Assembly: GCA_035356615.1 (NCBI GenBank)
Contig: DAOQSN010000010.1
Location: 68,091 to 132,090 of the forward strand
Length of the DNA stretch: 64,000 nt
Reading direction: 5' to 3'
Origin: JAKQDH01 sp029558835
GTDB lineage: Bacteria > Planctomycetota > Phycisphaerae > UBA1845
A program made the translations under genes and the position numbers. Under the pieces are notes generated by a model. It was given only the letters and a program-made list of their open reading frames with translations, did no database searches and was not told the origin of the DNA. Below, one piece after another: positions 43,201 to 49,945 of this stretch. Numbering within the stretch: position 1 is the stretch's first letter; every line of letters starts with the position of its first letter.

Positions 43201-44301
43201 TGCGAAGGCATGGGTGGCGCGTATCTGGGCGCCTTCACGAGCTGCAACTTCGCCGAGGACTGCAACGTTAACGGGTCACCGGACGCGTGCGATTCCGCGT
43301 TGTGCGACGGGTCGGCGTGGTGCGATGACTGCAACAACAACGGCTTGCTCGACTACTGCGACGTGCCGGCGCCGTGGGGCAACTGCACGGTCGACTGCAG
43401 TGAGGACTGCCAGCCGGACGGCGTCCCGGATGAGTGCCAGCTCTACACCAGGGGGCGGGCATGCGACGCGCTTGTGTACGATGCGGGCGCCTGCGACGGC
43501 ACCAACGGCACCCGGCCGACGGTGGGCTGGAACGACACGGGCATTATTGACAAGTTCTGCGTCCCGCAGGGCCAGAACATCCTGACGTTCAGTTGTGTCC
43601 ACGTCGAGCTTCTCGACTTCAACGTCAACCCCATGAACACCATGAGGGTGCGGTTCTACGCGTTGCCGACGGGCAGCATTCCGACCGATCTGCCGAGCTT
43701 CGCGGCGGCCACGCCGATCTTCGACTACACCTACACGGTGGCGTCGGGCGAGCTGACGCAGACGCAGATCGCGGAGTGCTACCCCAGCGCGCCGTCGTTC
43801 GCCTACGACACGACGGGTCCGGCGTACACGTTCGCTCCGGGCTGCTACGCCATGCTGGTGAACTTCCCCGGTTCCGGGGCGGTGAACTACTGGGCGAAGG
43901 CCGTGGACGACGGGTACGGCAATGCGTACGTGTGGGGAGTTCAGGTCGACGTGCCGTCGGTCGCGACCATGCCCGTGGCCTGGAACATTTCCGGCGCGGG
44001 TGGTCCGCCGCCGAACGACTGCAACGAGAACGAAATACCGGATGATTGCGACATCCAGTATGGCACGAGCATCGACTGCGATGGCAACGGCGTCCCCGAT
44101 GAGTGCGAGGGATGCGACCTGAACGGTGACGATGTCTACAACTACGCGGACTTCTTGGTGTTCGCGGACGCGTTCGGCTCCTGTGCGAGCGATCCGGAAC
44201 CGAACAAGTACGTCGTCAAGGCCGATATGGACTGCGACGGGTGCATTAACCTGAAGGACTACGGCCTGTGGCTGGAGTGCTACCTCAACAACCTCCCGTA
44301 A
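40258..44301 (+). CDS. Very large Cys-rich secreted repeat protein with dockerin-like C-terminus
   Basis: A 1347-residue paralogue of the protein at 35455; the first 25 residues (MSWKWRGTLVLGVALFCSG) are almost the same. It carries three copies of a ~140-residue module, each starting CPTGGI..EGEPDCYD or ENEPVCYDDYVD, with NGGCNS, CGxxYxCGxxGTYLY and SSYRDTDW. Between them lie PPC-like beta-sandwich modules (CIDYTVDAPGTW; CDTCANACVIP). Near the end come a GACCLPEAPFC Cys-module, the GVPDEC-type repeats, and dockerin-like loops DLNGDDVYNYAD and DMDCDGCINLKD. AAGGAGG precedes the ATG. Likely a surface or matrix protein; no catalytic motif seen. Confidence 0.88.
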   Translation: MSWKWRGTLVLGVALFCSGVLFADTPPAAETIANPMATVANTGVTDVNRNEAKPPIAEANVGVSAAAVSVKAEETPVAKLPASDKPAGIDMHSRACLQPPNYDLEIFPTTSWQTTGEIVLPNAGDCYIVKIAMDATQGYDFSCCVNDAVGGSAPTGDCDYTMFDSSGTQLWYIDGPSACGYDATTLGSAYAQWHPPANGDYYLMVEDYYGSTITFTMAYKRVGECMIDCPTGGIPEGEPDCYDEYVDSFNGGCNSAPPYPFSPIACGDTICGKYGTYLYQGNSYRDTDWYVFTLTQAQQVTWTVTGEASNYAFILTGVCPTTVIAQGGPASPCDPAVATAALGPGTYYVWAGPSVFTGVPCGKDYVATLTCTDLPTGACCVNEECVATTTQPDCPGTWFAGESCPSFECPGCIDYTVDAPGTWNGTTCGAGNDCALRPSEEVIYAVQLPYVSNWRVSLCGSSFDTYLYVGTTCCGQELGYNDDYCGVQSQLDVANVGGTIYVDIEAYGSATCGDYILTVTDVACSLTCPTGGIQEGEPDCYDGYVDMFNGGCNSSPYVFSPIACGDTVCGKYGTYLYNGSSYRDTDWYQLVLAQDMTVTWEVTGEAATAAFILTGTCPTSALASGTADACGTATVSAILAPGTYYLFAGPNVFTGVPCGADYIATLACEPYNPNPCDTCANACVIPSVPYDTTGNSCGFVNNYDEVCPYSGSTAPDVVYSFTPATDMYVDINLCNDGTDYDTKLYVYEDVCPGTVVGCNDDACSTPQFPSAYVSRLPLVALSAGHTYYIVVDGYGTNCGNYHLTIIPAEVEECPPGATLENEPVCYDDYVDLTNGGCNSAPTYPFQPITCGETYCGESGTYLYSGSSYRDTDWFALDLTATSTLTWSVWPTFPVQVFIINGGSGNCSDYSIIASASGPAAAWVTISVECAEPGLYWMWVGPSSFSGIACGSDWIGVLDCDPCTGACCLPEAPFCTVVDSATCEGMGGAYLGAFTSCNFAEDCNVNGSPDACDSALCDGSAWCDDCNNNGLLDYCDVPAPWGNCTVDCSEDCQPDGVPDECQLYTRGRACDALVYDAGACDGTNGTRPTVGWNDTGIIDKFCVPQGQNILTFSCVHVELLDFNVNPMNTMRVRFYALPTGSIPTDLPSFAAATPIFDYTYTVASGELTQTQIAECYPSAPSFAYDTTGPAYTFAPGCYAMLVNFPGSGAVNYWAKAVDDGYGNAYVWGVQVDVPSVATMPVAWNISGAGGPPPNDCNENEIPDDCDIQYGTSIDCDGNGVPDECEGCDLNGDDVYNYADFLVFADAFGSCASDPEPNKYVVKADMDCDGCINLKDYGLWLECYLNNLP

Positions 44302-44317
44302 AGGGATAAACTGGGAC

Positions 44318-44351
44318 CGGCTGCCTGCCGGGGTTTCCCGGCAGGCAGCCG
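44318..44351 (+). terminator. Strong hairpin between large and small gene
   Basis: A perfect 15-bp stem (CGGCTGCCTGCCGGG) around GTTT, related in sequence to the hairpin at 38029-38056. Confidence 0.6.
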
Positions 44352-44412
44352 CCCCGGTGTTGAGGAGAGTCAGGAGAAAGAGGCATCGCAGAGCACGGAA
44401 GGAAGAACGAGG

Positions 44413-45063
44413 ACAGACACGCAGCTATATGCCATAGTCGCGTGGAGGAGGATTTACGAATGTTGGATAAGTTCAAAGTGGTATGCCTGGCCTTGGTGCT
44501 CGGTGGGCTGGCGATGAGCGCATCCGCCGACATTGCGGTCAGCTTGAATCCCAGTTACACTCTGATTGACCTGAACAGCCCGATGCCGCCGTACTACGTC
44601 GACATCGTGGCGGACATTCCCGAGGCCGATGCCATCGTCGGCTGGGGTCTGGACCTGGACGTGGCTCTGCCTGGGGTTGCCGACTGGACGTTTGTGTCGG
44701 TCGGTCCGGCCTGGACGGGCACGCCTGCTCCGGACGGTGACGATCTGGCGGGTCTGGCGTTCCCGACGCCGGTTTTCGGCATGGGTGTCGTGCTGGCCCG
44801 GGTAGAGTTCACGGGTTACAGCGTCGGCCTGACGGGCGTGCTGCCCGGGGTCACGCCGACGGACCTGAACGAGGGCTTCGTGAAGCTCGGCGGCGCGTTT
44901 GTGCCGGCGACCTTCGCGGGCGGTTCGGTGGAAGTGGTTCCGGAGCCGGCGACGCTGACGTTGCTGGCGCTGGTGGGCCTGGTGGTGCTGCGTCGCCGCT
45001 AGGCGTTCCAGCCCGGAACGCGTAGCCTGCTTCGGGGGCCGTTCTCCAGGTGAGAGCGGCCCC
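44413..45063 (+). repeat. 650-bp duplicated block, copy B
   Basis: Second copy of 38116-38766; identity begins at ACAGACACGCAGC upstream of the gene and ends in the terminator. Confidence 0.9.
44460..45002 (+). CDS. Small cohesin-like PEP-CTERM surface protein, copy 3
   Basis: 180 residues, identical in sequence to the protein at 38163, including its nucleotide sequence as far as I can compare. Domain plan as described there. It follows the second large dockerin-ended gene by 158 bp. Identity of the whole block with copy 2 while copy 1 has diverged suggests recent duplication or ongoing gene conversion. Confidence 0.87.
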   Translation: MLDKFKVVCLALVLGGLAMSASADIAVSLNPSYTLIDLNSPMPPYYVDIVADIPEADAIVGWGLDLDVALPGVADWTFVSVGPAWTGTPAPDGDDLAGLAFPTPVFGMGVVLARVEFTGYSVGLTGVLPGVTPTDLNEGFVKLGGAFVPATFAGGSVEVVPEPATLTLLALVGLVVLRRR

Positions 45064-45064
45064 C
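45034..45064 (+). terminator. Terminator hairpin after copy 3
   Basis: Same stem as 38737-38767, here followed by TTTATT. Confidence 0.7.
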
Positions 45065-45205
45065 TTTATTGCGCCAGCCCGGCGCGGGGTGTAGCGTCGG
45101 CTCCTGTGGCCGACGCAGTGGGGTTCGGGGCCTCGTGTCAACTTGCGTGCTCAGCGCCTGCGGGAAGGCGTGCTTGTGCTCCAGGGGGCGTCTTCGCTTC
45201 CGTTA

Positions 45206-45341
45206 CCCTCACCCCTACCCCTCTCCCTGCGAGGGAGAGGGGTCATCGGCCGCACGCCGGTCCCCACCTGCCTGCGGAGAGGGGTCATCGGCCGCGCGCC
45301 GGTCGCCTTGTCCGGCGGGAGAAGGGTTCAGAGGCGGCTTC
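45206..45341 (+). repeat. R2 repeat cluster
   Basis: CCCTCACCCCTACCCCTCTC with its paired GAGGGAGAGGGG, followed by two further partial units (near 45274 and 45314) that share GAGAGGGGTCATCGGCCGC or GAGAAGGGTTCAGAGGCGG. The stretch 45065-45365 has no gene. Confidence 0.8.
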
Positions 45342-45362
45342 CGTGCGTCCGTGTTGGCCCGG

Positions 45363-45409
45363 CCCTCACCCCTGCCCCTCTCCCCGGGGGGAGAGGGGTT
45401 CAGAGGCGG
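45363..45409 (+). repeat. R2 repeat overlapping the nitroreductase 3' end
   Basis: CCCTCACCCCTGCCCCTCTC and the facing GGGAGAGGGGTTCAGAGG. Read on the minus strand it supplies the last codons and the stop of the nitroreductase. Confidence 0.85.
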
Positions 45410-45944
45410 TGTGCCGGCCGTAGCGGTTGAAGAACGTGCGGGCCTCGAAGGGCTTCTTGTCTTTTTGCGGCCAAGTTTCGGCGGGTGCCCCTACCGGTAG
45501 CAGGATGCGCACGGCCTTCGCGGGCGGCAGGCCCAGCAGGTTGCCGATGGTCTCGGCGTGGTTCTCCAGCCGCAACCAGCCGTCGATCCAGACGCTCGCG
45601 TAGCCGAGGGCGGTGATCGCCAGCAGCATGTTCTCCACGGCCGCGGCGCAGTCCTCCACCTGAAAGTGATGCCCTTCATAGACCGGCTGGGGCTGCCGGT
45701 CCACGCAGCAGGCGATGAACGCCTGGGCCTGCTGGACGGCGGTGTTGGTCGCATGAAGAGCGGCGATCCGGCGGACCAGCGGCGGATCGTCGACGATGAC
45801 GAACGAGGTCGTCTGCATGTTGCGGCCGGAGGGGGCCTGCAAGCCGGCTTGAACGATGCGACGCAAGTCCTCACGCGGGACCGGCTGGGGCTTGTAGGGG
45901 CCGCGGTAGCTGTGTCGCTTGGCGATGGCTGCGAAAACGTCCAT
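45366..45944 (-). CDS. Nitroreductase family protein
   Basis: A 192-residue flavoprotein. MDVFAAIAKRHSYR (a family-type N-terminal arm with FMN-contacting Arg/Ser), QAGLQAPSGRNMQ, EDCAAAVENMLLAITALGYASVWI and LLGLPPAKAVRILLPVG are characteristic. Members reduce nitro compounds, quinones or related substrates with NAD(P)H as dimers. GGGAG precedes the ATG at 45944. The last ~14 residues (SEPLSPRGEGQG and stop) are encoded by repeat R2, so the natural C-terminus has been replaced or extended. Another R2 copy lies upstream (46006). Specific substrate unknown. Confidence 0.88.
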   Translation of the reverse strand: MDVFAAIAKRHSYRGPYKPQPVPREDLRRIVQAGLQAPSGRNMQTTSFVIVDDPPLVRRIAALHATNTAVQQAQAFIACCVDRQPQPVYEGHHFQVEDCAAAVENMLLAITALGYASVWIDGWLRLENHAETIGNLLGLPPAKAVRILLPVGAPAETWPQKDKKPFEARTFFNRYGRHTASEPLSPRGEGQG

Positions 45945-46255
45945 GATCGTGTCTCCCTGCGTTTCTCGGTGCGATCGGGCCGGCGGGCGTGCGTGTTTGG
46001 CCCAGCCCTCACCCCTGCCTCTCTCCCCTGGGGGAGAGGGGTTCAGATCGGGCATGCGAACGCCCGCATTCCTGACCCTGCCCGCGGTGCGTTGGGGTGT
46101 CCTGCGGGGAGGATACACGTGTGCGGCCTCGCTGGACAAGCGTCACCCGCATCCCGACAATCCGCCGCTTCCGGACGGGGCGCCTGCGTCCGCGCGGGTC
46201 GGTGAGCCGCGACGCCGGGTCGCCGCCTGAGACGATCAGTACGGGAAGAGACGGG
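45945..46255. other. Divergent intergenic region with an R2 copy
   Basis: Between the nitroreductase (-) and the transporter (+). Holds R2 at 46006-46047; no clear promoter or gene. Confidence 0.45.
46006..46047 (+). repeat. R2 repeat upstream of the nitroreductase
   Basis: CCCTCACCCCTGCCTCTCTC and facing GGGAGAGGGGTTCAGA; same orientation as the copy at 45363. Confidence 0.8.
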
Positions 46256-47467
46256 ATGATTGTTCTACTGGTCTTCGCGTTTGTCTACTTGGGCATGATC
46301 GTGGGTCGGGCGCCCGGCCTGGCGCTGGATCGGACCGGTGTGGCTCTGCTGGGCGCGATCATCCTGTTGGCCACGGAGCAGGTGGACGTGAAGGAGGCGT
46401 GGGAGGCGGTCGACGTCCCCACGATCGGGCTGCTGTTCGGGCTTATGGTGTTGTCCGCCCAGTTCCGCCTGGGGGGCATGTACACGGCCATCACGCGGCG
46501 CATCGTGGCCGCCCGCGTGACACCGCAGCGGCTGCTGGGGATTCTGATCGGTGTGGTGGGGTTGCTGTCGGCGCTGCTGGCCAACGACATCGTGTGCCTG
46601 GCCGTGGCACCGCTGCTGGTGGAAAGCTGTGCCCAGCGGAAGCTTAACCCCGTGCCGTTTCTGCTGGGGCTGGCGTGTGCGGCCAACATCGGCTCGGCGG
46701 CCACGCTGATCGGGAATCCGCAGAACATGCTGATCGGGCAGAAGCTGGGGTTGTCCTTCGCGGGCTACCTGCTCGACGGCGGCGTGCCGGCCACCGCGGG
46801 GTTGATCGCGCAGTGGTGGCTGCTGTGCCGGTTGTCGGCGGGACGCTGGGAGGCGGTGACCTCGGTGCCGGCGGTCAAGGCCCCGACGTTCAACCCGTGG
46901 CAGTCAGCCAAAGGCACCGTCATTCTCCTGGGGCTCGTGGTGTCGTTCCTGGTGGTGCCCTTGCCGCGTGAAGTGCTGGCGTTGGCGGCCGGGGGGTTGG
47001 TGCTGGCCAGCCGCCGGATGCACACGCGCCGCATGCTCGGGCTGGTGGACTGGCAGCTTCTCGTGCTGTTCGTGGCGCTGTTCGTGGTGAATCACGCCCT
47101 GGAAGCGACGGGGGTGGTGGCTGCGACGCTGACCCGGCTGGCGGAAGGCGGGCTGCACCTGGAGCGCCCGGGCTGGCTCTTCGCGGTGACGGCCGTGCTG
47201 TCGAACATGGTGTCGAACGTACCGGCGGTGATGCTGCTGCTGCCGGCGGCCACGCATCCGCTGGCGGGCGCGGTGCTGGCGTTGTCCAGCACGCTGGCGG
47301 GTAACCTGATTATCGTCGGCAGCATTGCCAACATCATCGTGGTGGACCAGGCGCAGCGGCTGGGCGTGCACATCTCGTGGCGCGAGCACGCGCGGGTGGG
47401 AGTCCCGGTGACGGTGGTGACGCTGCTGATTGCGGCGGCGTGGCTGGCGCTACGCGCCGTGGCGTGA
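46256..47467 (+). CDS. SLC13/ArsB-type ion transporter
   Basis: A 403-residue membrane protein with about eleven hydrophobic helices. LLFGLMVLSAQFRLGGMY, LLANDIVCLAVAPLLVE, NIGSAATLIGNPQNMLIG and LSNMVSNVPAVMLLLP are the paired re-entrant hairpin motifs of the ion transporter superfamily (ArsB, NhaD, SLC13/DASS). It imports or exports an anion such as a dicarboxylate, sulfate or arsenite, driven by an ion gradient; the exact substrate cannot be read from sequence. The ATG 46256 was chosen for the signal-free hydrophobic start and purine-rich upstream region. It has no arsenic-resistance neighbours. Confidence 0.85.
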   Translation: MIVLLVFAFVYLGMIVGRAPGLALDRTGVALLGAIILLATEQVDVKEAWEAVDVPTIGLLFGLMVLSAQFRLGGMYTAITRRIVAARVTPQRLLGILIGVVGLLSALLANDIVCLAVAPLLVESCAQRKLNPVPFLLGLACAANIGSAATLIGNPQNMLIGQKLGLSFAGYLLDGGVPATAGLIAQWWLLCRLSAGRWEAVTSVPAVKAPTFNPWQSAKGTVILLGLVVSFLVVPLPREVLALAAGGLVLASRRMHTRRMLGLVDWQLLVLFVALFVVNHALEATGVVAATLTRLAEGGLHLERPGWLFAVTAVLSNMVSNVPAVMLLLPAATHPLAGAVLALSSTLAGNLIIVGSIANIIVVDQAQRLGVHISWREHARVGVPVTVVTLLIAAAWLALRAVA

Positions 47468-47557
47468 AGATCGGTGCGTGCCGCGACACGCGAGGGGTGG
47501 CGACTACCACGCCGGTCACGCAGTTGCTTCCGAATGTGAGCCCCGTGCTCGGACGCG

Positions 47558-47660
47558 GGTGGCATGGCCAAGCGCAGCGCCGCCATGCCTTCGCGAGGAA
47601 GCGCGCGGGCGTCGCCGCGGCATGCCGGCGCCCGCTTATGGCGGGCTTGGGCATGCCACC
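47558..47660 (+). repeat. Palindromic dispersed repeat R1, full copy
   Basis: Starts GGTGGCATGGCCAAGC and ends GGGCTTGGGCATGCCACC, so the ends are inverted repeats of each other; each arm also folds internally. Occupies most of the gap 47468-47753, in which I see no gene. Confidence 0.8.
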
Positions 47661-47753
47661 CTGGGTTTTCCTTTGCGTGGTCCTGTGCAGGGCGGTGACG
47701 CTACCGGAGCGGTTGCGCGGCGCGTACGCCTGCTGCCCGGTGATGCGTACTCC

Positions 47754-48812
47754 TCAACCGACCGCGAAGGGTACGGGGCCGCCGGTTTCCAGGCTCGCGC
47801 GTTCGGCTTCCAGCAGGCGGGCGACGGCCAGCGCATCCTGGATGGAGGCGATGAGGCGCGGTCCGTCGGGCCGGAGGGCGGCGAGCAAGTGGCGGATTTC
47901 CACGTCGTAGCCAGTGCCCGGCGGCAACACGACGGGCTCGCCTTCCGGCACACTTGGTCGGTACAGCAGCAACGGCGGTTGACGGCTCAAGTCGAAATCC
48001 GCGGTGGCCTCGGCGAAGTTGACCACGTAGCGCATGCGGAAAGGGAAGCCGCCCGCCTGGTCCCAGCCACCCTCGGCCGCCACGTGCAGAGGGCCGTGCT
48101 CATAGTGGTAGGTGGTTGTGATGTGGTCGATCGAGCCGGCGCAGGACACGACGTCCGGATCGCCGAAGCCGAAACGCACGAAGTCGGCATCGTGGAGGTG
48201 CAGGTCCACGAGGGCCCCGCCGCTACGGGCAGGGTCGCGGTAGAACTCGCTCGCCCAATCGGGGCAGGTGCCCAGACGTTGGAATGACGCGCTGCGAACC
48301 GGGCCGAACGTGCGGCCGTCGATCTGCTCCTTCAACCAGCTCCAGCCTGGCCAGAACCGCATGCACAAGGCGGGCATGCAGAGTTGCCCGGGTGCCCGCG
48401 CGGCCGCCTCGACGACCCGGCGCACCTCTGCGGAACTGACGGCCACGGGCTTCTCGACCAGGACGTGCTTGCCCGCCTGCAAGGCCGCCACCGCGAGATC
48501 CGTGTGGGTGTCGGTGTAGGTGCAGATGCTGACGAGCTCGACGTCGGCATCGGCGAGCAGCGCGTGGGGGTCCGCGTAGGTATGCACGACGCTGGGGTCG
48601 AAGAGGGCACCCGGGGCGGTCACGGCCGAAGTGAGTTCCCGTTGGCCGGAGGCGGCCGTGCGCCCGCGGCGGCGTTCCGGGCGTGCGTCGCAGACGGCCA
48701 CCAGTCGGCAGGGGAAGCCGGCGGCGCAGGCGGCCGCGTAGGCGGTCAAATGCGTTCGCCCCATGAAGCCCAAACCGATGATGCCCACCCCGATCGGTGC
48801 CGCGTCGCTCAA
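47754..48812 (-). CDS. Gfo/Idh/MocA family oxidoreductase
   Basis: A 352-residue NAD(P)-dependent dehydrogenase. The Rossmann fold starts GVGIIGLGFMGRTHL. ICTYTDTHTDLAVAALQAGK and HVLVEKPVAVS follow, the last with the conserved EKP lysine, and DLHLHDADFVRFGFG supplies the histidine region. Substrates are usually sugars, inositols or their derivatives. The start is taken as TTG 48812, overlapping the upstream gene's stop as TTGA and preceded by AAGGGAG, which implies translational coupling to the sugar isomerase. Together the pair looks like a small sugar or inositol catabolic unit. Confidence 0.88.
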   Translation of the reverse strand: MSDAAPIGVGIIGLGFMGRTHLTAYAAACAAGFPCRLVAVCDARPERRRGRTAASGQRELTSAVTAPGALFDPSVVHTYADPHALLADADVELVSICTYTDTHTDLAVAALQAGKHVLVEKPVAVSSAEVRRVVEAAARAPGQLCMPALCMRFWPGWSWLKEQIDGRTFGPVRSASFQRLGTCPDWASEFYRDPARSGGALVDLHLHDADFVRFGFGDPDVVSCAGSIDHITTTYHYEHGPLHVAAEGGWDQAGGFPFRMRYVVNFAEATADFDLSRQPPLLLYRPSVPEGEPVVLPPGTGYDVEIRHLLAALRPDGPRLIASIQDALAVARLLEAERASLETGGPVPFAVG

Positions 48813-49651
48813 TGCTCGCTCCCTTCCGGTTGCCCGATCCACGTCGCGACGCGGCGACGGGCGGCGTCGATGTCGCCGGACCGGGTGTCGCCGGCCTCAC
48901 GCTCAATCATGAGATCGCCGCTGAACGCCGCTTGACGCAGGACGGTGAAGAAGCCCGGCCAATCGACGGCGCCCGTGCCGACGGGGACTTCGCGGCCCCA
49001 GGTTCCGGGGGTGGCCGCCGGCACGGCGTCCTTGACGTGGACCTGCACCACGTGCGCGCTCAGCGCGCGCAGCGCCGCCACCGGGTCGCCCCTGCCGTAG
49101 AGGATCATGTTGGCCGGGTCGAAGTTGACGCCCACCGCGGGATGCTGCAACTCCTCCAGGAAGCCCAGCAGGTGGTCCGCGGTCTCCTGCCCCGTTTCCA
49201 GGCCGACGCGCGCCCCGACGCCGGCCAACCGGTCCGCTACCGCGCGCACGCGCTCGCCCAGCACGGCACGCAGCGGGTCGCCTCGTTCATGCGGGATGAA
49301 GCCGGCATGGAAGGTGACGAGCTTCAGGCCAAGTTGTGCCACGATGGTGGCATTGGCCTCCACGGCCGCGAGGTTGTCCGACCAGTACTCGTCGGGCCGC
49401 AGGCCGCCGGTGCGGCGAATGGACTCCAGGGATGTGTAGTCCTCGCCGCGCATGGCCAGCATGCCGGAGCGGATTCCAATGCCGGCCGCGCCGAGCGTGG
49501 CCACGGTTTGCGCCGTCGGCCAGGCACCGGTGCGCAGCGGATCGAGGGCGAGCTGGATGGCGTCCAAGCCGACGGCCCGCACCTTCTGTGCCAGGTCCTC
49601 CGGCGAGGTCGGTCGCAACGACCAGGAACAGACTCCTATGCGCGACTGCAT
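48809..49651 (-). CDS. Sugar phosphate isomerase/epimerase (TIM barrel)
   Basis: A 280-residue AP-endonuclease-2-like TIM barrel. IGVCSWSLRP (strand 1), LVTFHAGFIPH, VGLETGQETADHLL, VGVNFDPANMILYG and VVQVHVKDA carry the usual metal ligands (Glu, Asp, His, Glu) of the xylose isomerase-like family. AGGAG lies eight bases before the ATG at 49651. It shares a four-base overlap with the following MocA gene and lies head to head with hflX. Substrate unknown; inosose or hexose derivatives are common in this pairing. Confidence 0.88.
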   Translation of the reverse strand: MQSRIGVCSWSLRPTSPEDLAQKVRAVGLDAIQLALDPLRTGAWPTAQTVATLGAAGIGIRSGMLAMRGEDYTSLESIRRTGGLRPDEYWSDNLAAVEANATIVAQLGLKLVTFHAGFIPHERGDPLRAVLGERVRAVADRLAGVGARVGLETGQETADHLLGFLEELQHPAVGVNFDPANMILYGRGDPVAALRALSAHVVQVHVKDAVPAATPGTWGREVPVGTGAVDWPGFFTVLRQAAFSGDLMIEREAGDTRSGDIDAARRRVATWIGQPEGSEH

Positions 49652-49945
49652 GCGGACCACTCCTGTCGGCGGCGTTGAGTTTCGGGGCACGGCCGGTCGG
49701 GCGCCCAGCCGCCGGGCCGCGCCGACGTGGCCCAGCGCGTCTCGAAGCCGCCGGGCGCGATCATACGGTACCTTGGCCGGTTCGCCCACCGGCCCGTTGC
49801 GCCGCTCGACCGAACAGGGGCCCTCGAAGCGCTCCCCTGCAGGCGTCGTTCCCCGTAGTGCCTGCCGCGGCCGCCGCGGGGCGGTGACCACGCGATCGGC
49901 CGGATTGACGGGTCGGCTGTACCGCAGGTAGCATGTGGTCTTACC

